Shown here in pieces: positions 19,124-27,251 of a stretch of 64,000 bases of DNA. A program made the position numbers and the translations under genes. The DNA is taken from positions 32,287 through 96,286 of the forward strand of contig JADFHN010000004.1 of assembly GCA_022567155.1 (NCBI GenBank), written 5' to 3'. Positions within the stretch are counted from its first letter, which is position 1. Every line of letters begins with the position of its first letter. The DNA is from Bacteroidota bacterium (lineage in GTDB: Bacteria > Bacteroidota > Bacteroidia > Cytophagales > Cyclobacteriaceae). The notes below the pieces were generated by a model. The model was not told where the DNA came from, did no database searches, and saw only the letters and a program-made list of their open reading frames with translations.

Positions 19124-19819
19124 TTAATCGCGGCTCCCTAAAAATATGGAGATAAAATATAATAATGTTACAAGTGAGCCCAATGCGGCTACCACATACG
19201 TCATTGCCGCCCATTTCAAGGCATCTTTGGCCATATCATGCTCCTGCGACGACACGATTCCCCGCTGTTCAATCCAGTTGAGCGCCCGCTTGCTTGCATC
19301 AAATTCAACGGGTAGCGTAATAAATGAAAAGAGAGTAAGCACCAAATAGCAGCCGATTACTACAATCAATAAAGTCTGCCAGTTGGTTCCCAGCACAAAT
19401 CCTCCTCCGAAAATAGAAATCAGCATGATAAAGTTCAGAATTCTTCCGCTGGCATTCTGAACCGGCACCAAGGCGCTTCTTACTTTGAGCAAGGAATAAG
19501 ATGCAGCATGCTGTACGGCATGACCACATTCGTGAGAAGCGATAGCAGTCGAAGCAGTTGATCGGCCGTGGTAAACCGCCTCACTTAAATTCACGGTTTT
19601 ATTCAGTGGGTTGTAGTGATCTGTCAGTTGTCCTTTTACACAGGTTATCTGCACATCATTAATCCCATTGTCACGGAGCATCAGTTCAGCTACATCACGG
19701 CCCGATAAGTTGTTTTTTAAAGGAATGGCTGAATATTTTTTAAACTTTCTTTTTAGTGTCCTGCTTACTGCAAAACTTAAAATGGCGAATACAATGAAAA
19801 TTATTATTAATCCTGACAT
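19124..19819 (-). CDS. YugP-family membrane zinc metallopeptidase
   Basis: A 231-aa membrane protein with an N-terminal anchor (about 2-20), the zinc motif HECGH (His96, Glu97, His100) followed by AVQHA, and two or three hydrophobic segments (about 129-167 and 205-226). This order is that of the neutral zinc metallopeptidase family PF04298. Substrate unknown. It sits in a tight run with the rfaE2-like gene upstream (11 bases) and the acyl-CoA dehydrogenase downstream (12 bases). Confidence 0.88.
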   Translation of the reverse strand: MSGLIIIFIVFAILSFAVSRTLKRKFKKYSAIPLKNNLSGRDVAELMLRDNGINDVQITCVKGQLTDHYNPLNKTVNLSEAVYHGRSTASTAIASHECGHAVQHAASYSLLKVRSALVPVQNASGRILNFIMLISIFGGGFVLGTNWQTLLIVVIGCYLVLTLFSFITLPVEFDASKRALNWIEQRGIVSSQEHDMAKDALKWAAMTYVVAALGSLVTLLYFISIFLGSRD

Positions 19820-19830
19820 GATTTTAATAG

Positions 19831-20322
19831 TTATTTGTTAACGAATGTTATTTTTCTTATCAATTCTGAAGTTGAATATCCGGCAACCAGTGGAACTGTT
19901 AGCACTTCTCCGCCGTTTTCCTTCACTATTCCGGCACCAACAATATCTTCATCAGCATAGTCATTCCCCTTCACAAGTATATCGGGAACAACCTGGCTGA
20001 TAAGCCTGTGCGGGGTATCTTCGTCAAATAAGGTGATGAGGTCAACAAATTCCAGCGCTGCCAAAATACGTGCCCGGGCATTTTGATCGTTCAGCGGTCT
20101 TCCGGGGCCTTTCAGTTCAAGCACCGAACGATCGGTATTGAGCCCCACTACAAGCTTGTCGCCAAAATTACCTGCTTTTTCAAGATAGTCAATGTGGCCC
20201 GCATGAATCAGATCAAAGCATCCGTTGGTAAAAACCACTTTTTGCCCCTTTTCTTTCCACTCCTTTATCAGAGAAATGAAAGCCTCGTTACTCACTATTT
20301 TATGCTGACTCGTTGTTTTCAA
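19831..20322 (-). CDS. RfaE2-like nucleotidyltransferase (heptose-1-phosphate type)
   Basis: Cytidylyltransferase-fold enzyme of 163 aa. VFTNGCFDLIHAGHIDYLEKA contains the HxGH nucleotide motif, and LVVGLNTDRSV and the conserved KGNDYADEDIVG follow, as in RfaE domain II (D-glycero-beta-D-manno-heptose-1-phosphate adenylyltransferase). The kinase half of HldE is not fused and not in the window. The start overlaps the end of the upstream membrane protein by 23 bases. Role is most likely LPS heptose activation, inferred from family. Confidence 0.85.
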   Translation of the reverse strand: MKTTSQHKIVSNEAFISLIKEWKEKGQKVVFTNGCFDLIHAGHIDYLEKAGNFGDKLVVGLNTDRSVLELKGPGRPLNDQNARARILAALEFVDLITLFDEDTPHRLISQVVPDILVKGNDYADEDIVGAGIVKENGGEVLTVPLVAGYSTSELIRKITFVNK

Positions 20323-21343
20323 TGTTTTGCTGTAATTTTTGGTTACTGATTCTTTTTCTTTGCAAAAATACGGTAACTATCAGACTTATACCTCCGAATA
20401 AGATTACAGTTAACACTTGCGAAGAGTGCAGCACGGTTGCAAATAAAATGCCGTCTTCGAAAACCACTCCGTATAGTATCAGAACGCCGCTGACAAGGGC
20501 ATGAAATGCTCCAATTCCACCCTGTACGGGCGTAGCCATGCCGATACTTCCTGTTACAAGTATTGTCAATCCTGCAATTAGCGAAAGATGAGAAGTTTCA
20601 TCAATGGAAAAAACAACAATGTAGGTCAGGGCGTAATACAGGAGCCACATCAACCCTGAACTTATCCAAAAATGCGCCTTCTTCTTCAATTTACCGATAC
20701 TGGAAAGCCCTTCGCCCAGTTCTCTAAGAATGGCTCTTATTTTAAGAAACAGTGGAATTCTTTTCAGCTTTTCCTTATACACACGCAGGAAAAAGTATCC
20801 GATAATCAATAGAAAAAATCCTGCTCCGGCAAAAACGTACAATACCATGAGGTTTTGAACCACGCCGGAAAATTTTGAGGAAAAAAAATCTTTAAAGAAA
20901 CCACTCAGTAAGTCATATTCAATAAGCATGTTAAAAATAATAAGCGATATCAGTGTGAGCAGATCCACGATCCGTTCAGCTACTACACTTCCAATCGAAA
21001 TGGCCATTGGCACATTGTTGGTCCTTTTTAAAACACCACACCTTGTAATCTCACCCATGCGGGGAAAAAAAAGGTTGGCAAGATAACCGACCATAATGGC
21101 AAGAAACATGCGCCAAGTGCTTACCGGATAACCGATAGGCGAAAGCAACAGGGACCAGCGGTACGCCCTTACCAGATGCGCTATGAGCATAATGGCAATG
21201 GAGATTATGACATATTTATACTTTACATCTCCAAGTCTGGTAAATAACCGGCCAATGTCAATATGCCGGTAAACCAGCCATAAAAGCAGACATGCCACTG
21301 CAAATACAATCAGATATTTCAGAATATTTATTACGGTGCCCAA
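20300..21343 (-). CDS. flippase-like membrane protein (AglD/MprF-TM family, UPF0104)
   Basis: A 347-aa polytopic protein with about eight hydrophobic segments. AYRWSLLLSPIGYPV, FFPRMGEITRCGVLKRTN and the late TPVQGGIGAFHALVSGVLI match the flippase-like domain shared by AglD and the membrane half of MprF. Such proteins are thought to move or modify lipids in the inner membrane. It is translationally linked with the downstream rfaE2-like gene, so a role in envelope lipid or LPS biosynthesis is a reasonable inference. Confidence 0.82.
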   Translation of the reverse strand: MGTVINILKYLIVFAVACLLLWLVYRHIDIGRLFTRLGDVKYKYVIISIAIMLIAHLVRAYRWSLLLSPIGYPVSTWRMFLAIMVGYLANLFFPRMGEITRCGVLKRTNNVPMAISIGSVVAERIVDLLTLISLIIFNMLIEYDLLSGFFKDFFSSKFSGVVQNLMVLYVFAGAGFFLLIIGYFFLRVYKEKLKRIPLFLKIRAILRELGEGLSSIGKLKKKAHFWISSGLMWLLYYALTYIVVFSIDETSHLSLIAGLTILVTGSIGMATPVQGGIGAFHALVSGVLILYGVVFEDGILFATVLHSSQVLTVILFGGISLIVTVFLQRKRISNQKLQQNIENNESA

Positions 21344-21433
21344 TTAGTTTAGTATATTTTGATTGTCTGGAAATATGATTTAAATAGTTCTATCGTCATG
21401 TCAAATTCTCTTTTTTTCATTCTCACGATATTC

Positions 21434-22282
21434 TCAGCTTCTTACTATCAGATTATCAATTAATCTTACTTCACCGATTTTTACTGCTATACATATGGCC
21501 GCGTTTTCAGATATATCGTCCTTTTCCAGTATTTCAAATGAATCCGGGTCAACACATTCGATGTATTCCGGATTTAAAAGCGTTGCCTCCTTCAAGACAG
21601 CCACAACGGTGTTACATACATCCCCTACTGAGCCTTTGTTCCTCACCATCGCTTCGCCTGCTTTCAACGCTTTATAAATAATTGAAGCCTGTATTTTTTC
21701 GTCGTCGGTCAACCGTTTGTTTCTTGACGACAAAGCCAGTCCGTTTTGTTCCCTCACTGTGGGGATACCGATGATTTCAATGGCATAATTCAGATCCGTA
21801 ACCAACCGGCGGATAATGGCCAGTTGCTGCAGGTCCTTTTCTCCGAAATATGCGCGACTCGGAGCTACTATATTGAAAAGTTTGGAAACAATAAACCCCA
21901 CTCCGTTGAAATGTCCGGGGCGGAATTTTCCCTCCAGTATGTTGCCCAAATTGCCAAAATCAAATTGCACAACCGGAGGTTGCGGATACACTTCCTTCAT
22001 TTCAGGATAAAACACTATATCACACCCTGTACGTTCGAGAAGTGTCAAATCCTTTTCAATATTCTGAGGATATTTTTTTAGGTCGGCAGGATTATTGAAT
22101 TGAGTGGGATTAATAAAGATCGAACAAACCGTTACCTTGTTTTGATTACGACAACATTCAATGAGCTGCAAATGCCCTTTGTGAAGGCTTCCCATGGTTG
22201 GGACAAGACCCACTGAATGTCCGGTATTTCTATATTTTGTTAAACTTTTCCGAAGAAGGCGTGCTTCCTTAAATACCTTCAT
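21434..22282 (-). CDS. panC: pantothenate synthetase
   Basis: Condenses pantoate and beta-alanine with ATP to pantothenate, for CoA synthesis. The 282-aa protein has VGLVPTMGSLHKGHLQLI (HxGH-type ATP motif), FINPTQFNNP, YFGEKDLQQL and the ALSSRNKRL loop, all diagnostic. It is divergent from the glycogen-synthase-like gene across a 128-base region. No panB or panD in the window. Confidence 0.96.
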   Translation of the reverse strand: MKVFKEARLLRKSLTKYRNTGHSVGLVPTMGSLHKGHLQLIECCRNQNKVTVCSIFINPTQFNNPADLKKYPQNIEKDLTLLERTGCDIVFYPEMKEVYPQPPVVQFDFGNLGNILEGKFRPGHFNGVGFIVSKLFNIVAPSRAYFGEKDLQQLAIIRRLVTDLNYAIEIIGIPTVREQNGLALSSRNKRLTDDEKIQASIIYKALKAGEAMVRNKGSVGDVCNTVVAVLKEATLLNPEYIECVDPDSFEILEKDDISENAAICIAVKIGEVRLIDNLIVRS

Positions 22283-22340
22283 TGGTGGTAAATCAGTGTA
22301 ATAAAAGGACGCAAAATTACTTCATAAGTAGTTAACAATC

Positions 22341-22371
22341 TTGAATAAAGTAAATATTTTTAGTACCTTTG
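22341..22371 (+). promoter_or_regulatory. Bacteroidota-type promoter for the glycogen-synthase-like gene
   Basis: TTG at 22341-22343, 20 bases, then TACCTTTG at 22364-22371. This is a full match to the -33/-7 consensus and lies 39 bases before the ATG at 22411. Confidence 0.75.
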
Positions 22372-22410
22372 TTCGTCATTTCTTATGATTTTTATCAAAT
22401 CAAATTAATT

Positions 22411-23211
22411 ATGTCTAAATATCGTATTCTTTACGTTGCCACCGAGATTAACCCCTTTCTACAAACTTCAGAAGTAGCGAATTTTGTTCGTAAACTTCCG
22501 CAGGCCATGCAGGAAAAGGGAATGGAGATAAGAATTCTGGTACCGAGGTTCGGTTTGATTAACGAAAGGAAAAACAGACTTCACGAAGTAGTTCGTTTAT
22601 CCGGGATTAATATTTCAGTAGGTGATGAGGAGAAACCATTGGTAATCAAGGTTGCTTCTATTCCTAATGCGAAGTTACAGGTTTACTTCATCGATAATGA
22701 GGATTATTTTCACCGAAAATCAATGTTTCATGATTCGGATGATAATTTTTATGAAGACAATGACGAAAGAGCCATTTTCTTTTGCAAGGGCGTAATCGAA
22801 ACAGTAAAAAAACTTGGATGGGCGCCTGATATTGTGCATTGCAATGACTGGATGACAAGCCTTATTCCCCTTTATCTGAAAACAACCTATAAAAATGATC
22901 CGCTTTTTGTCAATACAAAATGTGTTTTCACCGTTTATAATAATAAGTTCAATCATAAGTTTAAAGGTAACCTGATTGATAAGGTAAAGATGCTGGACAT
23001 TGAAGACAGCATGCTGAATACACTTAAAACTGCTGATTATGACGGATTTATCAGGCTTGGTATCGAATACTCCGATGTTGTTATCAAAGCTGAAGAGAAT
23101 CTTGCCGGCCTTGAAAATCTGTTGCAAAACGGAATTAAAGTGGAAACCATCAATAAAGATGAGGATTTTACTGATTCATATTTTAACTTATACAACGAAC
23201 TTGTGGGGTGA
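22411..23211 (+). CDS. glycogen/starch synthase-like protein, GT5 N-terminal domain only
   Basis: A 266-aa protein beginning MSKYRILYVATEINPF, the ADP-glucose-type GT5 N-terminal Rossmann domain; VHCNDWMTSLIPLYLK is the conserved GT5 segment. The C-terminal GT-B half that normally completes the sugar-nucleotide site is absent, and no second gene supplies it here. The gene ends normally, and this short form is known in Bacteroidota, so it is not a truncation. Earlier start codons in the frame overlap the promoter, so ATG 22411 was chosen. The DUF4270 gene follows at once. Catalytic activity is uncertain. Confidence 0.85.
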   Translation: MSKYRILYVATEINPFLQTSEVANFVRKLPQAMQEKGMEIRILVPRFGLINERKNRLHEVVRLSGINISVGDEEKPLVIKVASIPNAKLQVYFIDNEDYFHRKSMFHDSDDNFYEDNDERAIFFCKGVIETVKKLGWAPDIVHCNDWMTSLIPLYLKTTYKNDPLFVNTKCVFTVYNNKFNHKFKGNLIDKVKMLDIEDSMLNTLKTADYDGFIRLGIEYSDVVIKAEENLAGLENLLQNGIKVETINKDEDFTDSYFNLYNELVG

Positions 23212-23212
23212 G

Positions 23213-24610
23213 ATGAACCGAAGGAGGGGGAAAAGTATGGGGCTGATCCTGGGATTAGCCCTTTTAATATGGGTATCATGTGAAGATCCGGGAATTATTG
23301 GTATTGATATAGATCCTGATAATTTAAACTTCAGCACACATTACGAACAATTCACATTGCCTGCAACACTGGTTCAGGTAGATTCAATACCTTCGGGCAA
23401 TGCGGGCAGAGTACTGGTAGGCCGGTATAATGATCCATTGTTTGGTATTACAACTGCAAAAGCCTATTCCCAGGTGTGGTTGTCAACACAACCTAATATA
23501 CCTGAAAACGGGGTGTTTGATTCGCTCATTCTTCAGCTTAAGTTTGATTACGTACACGGAAATAAGAATGATTTCCAGGAGTTTCATACCCTGAAACTTT
23601 ATCGGCTGGCTTCCATGCTGGATGAATTTACAACCTATTATACTACAAGTGAATCCATTCGTTCACCAACTCAGATTGGCACAAGAATTTTTACATATGA
23701 TACCACAAATGTGGGTGGAGAAATTTCAGTAAGACTCGATTCGACGCTGAGAATATTAATGCGGAAGGAATTAGGACAGTTAATTTTCGACAAAATGAAA
23801 GATGAGTCTGACTCTACGTTCGACAACAATACCAATTGGCTTGAATTCTTTAATGGAATCGTACTTGAGCCGGGAGATGAATACTTTAGCATTACCGGTT
23901 TCAAAATCAGGGATTCCAAATCCAGGATGATCATATATTATCATTATACCGATGATCAGGGCGAAGACGTCAATTCAGAATATAACTTTAGCCTTGAACC
24001 TGCGTTACACTACAGCAATATTTCCCATGACCGTACGGGTACGGCTATTGAAGGAATACAGCCCCTTTACACGGAGCACACGGCTTCGGATAACAATATT
24101 TATATTCAGGCCGGAACCGGAATAGTAGCCAAGATTGATTTCACACCTGTAATAGAATTTGCTGACAGCATAGACTTCCTGATCGTAAATTCAGCCATAT
24201 TAACACTGGGAAGTGTGGATCCATACACTTCTTTTGTAAAACCTCCTGACAAACTCATGTTTTATTACACCGATTCATCGAACTTTCTCCTCAAAGACGA
24301 TGCGGGATTCAGGAAAACCATTCAGGAGGATAACCCTTCTTTTGATCCTACGTCAACGCGAGTTCCACTGGAATCTGCATTTATTTTTAAGGATACTACA
24401 AAGAGTGTAAATATAATCGAATCTTACTCCGACCGTGTTTCCAGCTATATTCAGGCACTTATCGATGGTGCCATAGAAAATCATCTGGTACTGGCATATC
24501 CGGTAACTGTGACCAACGCTACAACCATTGACCGGTTACTTCTTGATCCCGGAAATATTAAATTAGAGATTTATTACACAACGTCTAAAGAATCGACTGA
24601 CTCCGAATAA
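23213..24610 (+). CDS. DUF4270-family lipoprotein
   Basis: A 465-aa exported lipoprotein of the DUF4270 family. The signal peptide reads MGLILGLALLIWVSCEDPG with the lipobox cysteine in WVSC, followed by the characteristic GIIGIDIDPDN. The remainder is beta-rich and ends in an NHLVLAYPV segment. Two starts compete: ATG 23213, one base after the upstream stop, and ATG 23237, preceded by an unusually strong GGAGGGGG stretch; both give the same mature protein. Function is unknown; it lies between the GT5-only protein and glmS, an arrangement I know from other Bacteroidota. Confidence 0.85.
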   Translation: MNRRRGKSMGLILGLALLIWVSCEDPGIIGIDIDPDNLNFSTHYEQFTLPATLVQVDSIPSGNAGRVLVGRYNDPLFGITTAKAYSQVWLSTQPNIPENGVFDSLILQLKFDYVHGNKNDFQEFHTLKLYRLASMLDEFTTYYTTSESIRSPTQIGTRIFTYDTTNVGGEISVRLDSTLRILMRKELGQLIFDKMKDESDSTFDNNTNWLEFFNGIVLEPGDEYFSITGFKIRDSKSRMIIYYHYTDDQGEDVNSEYNFSLEPALHYSNISHDRTGTAIEGIQPLYTEHTASDNNIYIQAGTGIVAKIDFTPVIEFADSIDFLIVNSAILTLGSVDPYTSFVKPPDKLMFYYTDSSNFLLKDDAGFRKTIQEDNPSFDPTSTRVPLESAFIFKDTTKSVNIIESYSDRVSSYIQALIDGAIENHLVLAYPVTVTNATTIDRLLLDPGNIKLEIYYTTSKESTDSE

Positions 24611-24644
24611 GCAAAAAAGGAGTCTGAAGTAAAAAAGCTTATTT

Positions 24645-26477
24645 ATGTGTGGAATTGTTGCATATGTTGGTAATAAGCAGGCTTATCCCATCATTATTAA
24701 AGGACTCAAAAGGCTTGAATACAGGGGCTATGACAGCGCCGGTGTGGCTTTGCTCAACGGATCACTGAATGTATATAAAAAACAGGGGAAAGTCTCCGAC
24801 CTGGTATCTGCAGTGGGAGAAAACATAGAAGGCACGATCGGCATCGGTCATACCCGCTGGGCAACCCACGGAGAGCCAAACGACCGGAATGCACATCCCC
24901 ATTTTTCACCAAACGGTAAGCTTGCCATAATCCATAACGGCATCATTGAGAACTATTCCGTCCTAAAACAAGAGCTTATCAATAAAGGATATTCGTTTAA
25001 AAGCGATACCGATACCGAAGTATTTATTACGTTTATTGAAGATATCCGTACAAACAATGACTGCTCGCTCGAAACCGCAGTGAGACTGGCGCTGAATAAA
25101 GTGGTGGGAGCCTATGCCATTGTCATTATTTCAGAAGATCATCCGGATATGTTAATTGCTGCCCGTAAAGGCAGCCCCCTGGTGATCGGACTGGGTAAAA
25201 ACGAATTTTTCCTTGCCTCCGATGCTACGCCCATCGTCGAATACACCAACGAAGTTGTATATCTCAACGATGAAGAGATGGCTGTTATAAAGGGCGGCAA
25301 ACTGTCGGTCAGGACAATCACGGATGTGGAAACAACGCCTTACATCCAGACCCTTGATATTGAACTGGAGGCCATTGAAAAGGGTGGTTACGAGCATTTC
25401 ATGCTGAAAGAAATATTTGAACAGCCCAGGTCGGTAAAAGACAGTATGCGCGGCAGGGTAAATGCCGATATTGGCCGGGTAGTGCTTGGTGGCATACGCG
25501 AATATAAAAACAAGCTTTTCGATGCGGATCGAATTATCATTGTAGCATGTGGCACGTCGTGGCATGCAGGCCTTGTTGCCGAATACATGTTTGAGGAATT
25601 TTGCAGGATACCGATTGAAATAGAGTATGCCTCCGAATTTCGATACAGAAAGCCTGTTATTAATGAAGGAGACGTAGTATTTGCCATTTCTCAATCAGGC
25701 GAAACGGCCGATACGCTTGCAGCCATCGAAATGGCCAAGTCCAAAGGTGCCACCATATTCGGAGTTTGCAATGTGGTAGGGTCTTCTATAAGCCGGCTGT
25801 CGCATGAAGGTGCATATACACATGCTGGCCCTGAAATTGGAGTGGCCAGCACCAAAGCTTTCACAGCCCAGCTCACTGTTTTATCCATGATCGCTCTGAT
25901 GGTTGCCGAACAAAAGGGCACCATCTCAGAAAGCCGGTTCAGAGAGCTGCTTGCCGAGCTCGAAACCATACCGGCAAAAATTGAAGAAGCGCTTAAACTC
26001 AACCCTCAGGTGAAATACATCGCCGGCATTTTTAAAAATGCGCGTAATTTCCTGTACCTGGGTCGTGGATATAATTTTCCCGTAGCACTGGAGGGTGCAC
26101 TGAAGCTCAAAGAGATATCCTACATTCATGCCGAGGGCTATCCCGCAGCAGAAATGAAGCACGGTCCCATCGCATTGATTGACGAAGAAATGCCGGTGGT
26201 TTTCATTGCCACAAAAGACAGTTCGTATGACAAAATCGTATCGAACATTCAGGAAGTAAAAGCACGTAAAGGGCGGGTTATTGCTGTCGTATCGGAGGGA
26301 GACGATCTGATTTCCAAAATAGCTGATTATACCATTGAAGTACCTGTAACGGATGAAGCACTTATGCCACTCGTATCGGTAATCCCACTGCAACTCCTGT
26401 CTTATCATATTGCCGTTATGCGAGGTTGCAATGTAGATCAACCCCGAAACCTGGCAAAGTCAGTTACGGTAGAATAA
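24645..26477 (+). CDS. glmS: glutamine-fructose-6-phosphate aminotransferase (isomerizing)
   Basis: Makes glucosamine-6-phosphate for peptidoglycan and LPS. The 610-aa protein has the N-terminal nucleophile Cys2 in MCGIVAYVGN, the glutaminase motifs RLEYRGYDSAG and HTRWATHG, and two SIS sugar-isomerase domains (from about 285 and 455) with ACGTSWHAG, SQSGETADT, and the C-terminal PRNLAKSVTVE. Complete. No ribozyme-like element was recognised upstream; the spacer to the DUF4270 gene is only 34 bases. Confidence 0.97.
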   Translation: MCGIVAYVGNKQAYPIIIKGLKRLEYRGYDSAGVALLNGSLNVYKKQGKVSDLVSAVGENIEGTIGIGHTRWATHGEPNDRNAHPHFSPNGKLAIIHNGIIENYSVLKQELINKGYSFKSDTDTEVFITFIEDIRTNNDCSLETAVRLALNKVVGAYAIVIISEDHPDMLIAARKGSPLVIGLGKNEFFLASDATPIVEYTNEVVYLNDEEMAVIKGGKLSVRTITDVETTPYIQTLDIELEAIEKGGYEHFMLKEIFEQPRSVKDSMRGRVNADIGRVVLGGIREYKNKLFDADRIIIVACGTSWHAGLVAEYMFEEFCRIPIEIEYASEFRYRKPVINEGDVVFAISQSGETADTLAAIEMAKSKGATIFGVCNVVGSSISRLSHEGAYTHAGPEIGVASTKAFTAQLTVLSMIALMVAEQKGTISESRFRELLAELETIPAKIEEALKLNPQVKYIAGIFKNARNFLYLGRGYNFPVALEGALKLKEISYIHAEGYPAAEMKHGPIALIDEEMPVVFIATKDSSYDKIVSNIQEVKARKGRVIAVVSEGDDLISKIADYTIEVPVTDEALMPLVSVIPLQLLSYHIAVMRGCNVDQPRNLAKSVTVE

Positions 26478-26554
26478 ATAAATTTATGGATCCGAGGCAT
26501 CCGGATAAAGACCACTTAAGTGATGATGCAAGTACTTAAATCCAAACATGTCGG

Positions 26555-26625
26555 TGAGGCATACTGGACTCGAACCAGTGACCCCAACCCTGTCAAGCCA
26601 GTGCTCCCCGCATGTACCGAACGTC
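26555..26625 (-). pseudogene. degraded tRNA-Val-like copy
   Basis: The 3' half looks like a tRNA: an anticodon-loop TTGACAG, then GGGGTC, a perfect T arm (ACTGG-TTCGAGT-CCAGT) and ATGCCTC plus discriminator A. The anticodon stem is mismatched (CTGGC against GGTTG), no 5' acceptor strand GAGGCAT is present, and the D-arm region is unrecognisable. It lies 50 bases downstream of an intact tRNA-Val on the same strand, so it is probably a decayed tandem copy. Confidence 0.6.
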
Positions 26626-26677
26626 CGACTGCACAGGATGTGGGCCGGTTCGGGTGGATAAACAACACTTGCCAAAG

Positions 26678-26752
26678 TGGGACTTACTGGATTCGAACCA
26701 GCGACCTCTGCCCTGTCAAGGCAGCGCTCTAAACCAACTGAGCTAAAGTCCC
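26678..26752 (-). tRNA. tRNA-Val (anticodon GAC)
   Basis: 75 bases. The acceptor stem GGGACTT pairs with AAGTCCC; the D arm has AGCTCAGTTGGTTTAGAGC; the anticodon stem CTGCC/GGCAG holds loop TTGACAG with anticodon GAC; the T arm CTGG-TTCGAAT-CCAG is intact; the discriminator is A. CCA is not encoded. It is oriented opposite to glmS. Confidence 0.93.
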
Positions 26753-26944
26753 ATTTTCCGGGTTTATATCCAGGATACATCCGGCGAGTGACCATGCAGC
26801 GTTCCCAAACCCGTATTCAAATATAAAATCCTCCTGGTAAATCTCCGTGAATTTCTGTTTATTCCTTGACATGCAGGAAATATTTTACATGGGAAGGCAA
26901 AAAGCCGGCTTTGTCTGCCGGAGGCACAGCCGTAGGTTGAAAGT

Positions 26945-26985
26945 CCCGCGCTACCCCTCGGTCCCCTAAAGGGGATGCCCACCGC
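26945..26985 (-). repeat. dispersed intergenic repeat, copy 1
   Basis: On the minus strand this reads GCGGTGGGCATCCCCTTTAG and continues GGGACCGAGGGGTAGCG. It closely matches 61360-61401 on the plus strand with only a handful of differences. Its core TCCCCTAAAGGGGA is palindromic. Two copies in non-coding DNA in one window suggest a genome-wide family. Confidence 0.7.
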
Positions 26986-27116
26986 ACAACCTCATGTATG
27001 CGGTTAGCAAATTGTGCTTAGGTGAGTGAAAGCGTCCGTCTTAATCTTATTCCTGGTATCAGGTATGGATTAAAGTCAATTATTTACTTTTGCGCATTCA
27101 ACACCGGGGAAATAAC

Positions 27117-27176
27117 ATGAAATACACTGTAATACCTATTTTGATAATTTTATACTCATTTTGTGGCACACATTAA
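27117..27176 (+). other. 19-codon lipoprotein-leader-like ORF
   Basis: ATG 27117 encodes MKYTVIPILIILYSFCGTH then TAA. A basic residue, hydrophobic core and a Cys after YSF look like a lipoprotein signal peptide that stops just after the lipobox. It starts 25 bases after a TACTTTTG -7 box. It may be the start of a decayed lipoprotein gene or a chance ORF. Confidence 0.35.
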
Positions 27177-27251
27177 GCATAATCGCTTGAATAGCAATCA
27201 ATGAAAGCAGAAACCGGCCATATGTTCTAATGGATCAGCTGTAAGCCAACT

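Larger units (their letters stand above)
26753..27251. other. gene-poor stretch with dispersed repeat and short leader
   Basis: No full gene. It holds a GC-rich segment (about 26897-26990) including the small palindrome GCCGGC and the dispersed repeat described separately, a -7-like box TACTTTTG at 27085-27092, and a 19-codon lipoprotein-leader-like ORF. The first hundred bases after the tRNA show nothing recognisable. Confidence 0.6.

Noticed and set aside
24611..24644. glmS ribozyme upstream of glmS
   Set aside because: Only 34 bases separate the genes, too short for the known ribozyme, which is also not typical of Bacteroidota.
26484..26795. A 103-codon minus-strand ORF across the tRNA region
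   Set aside because: It covers the tRNA-Val gene and its degraded copy; the peptide is only translated tRNA sequence.
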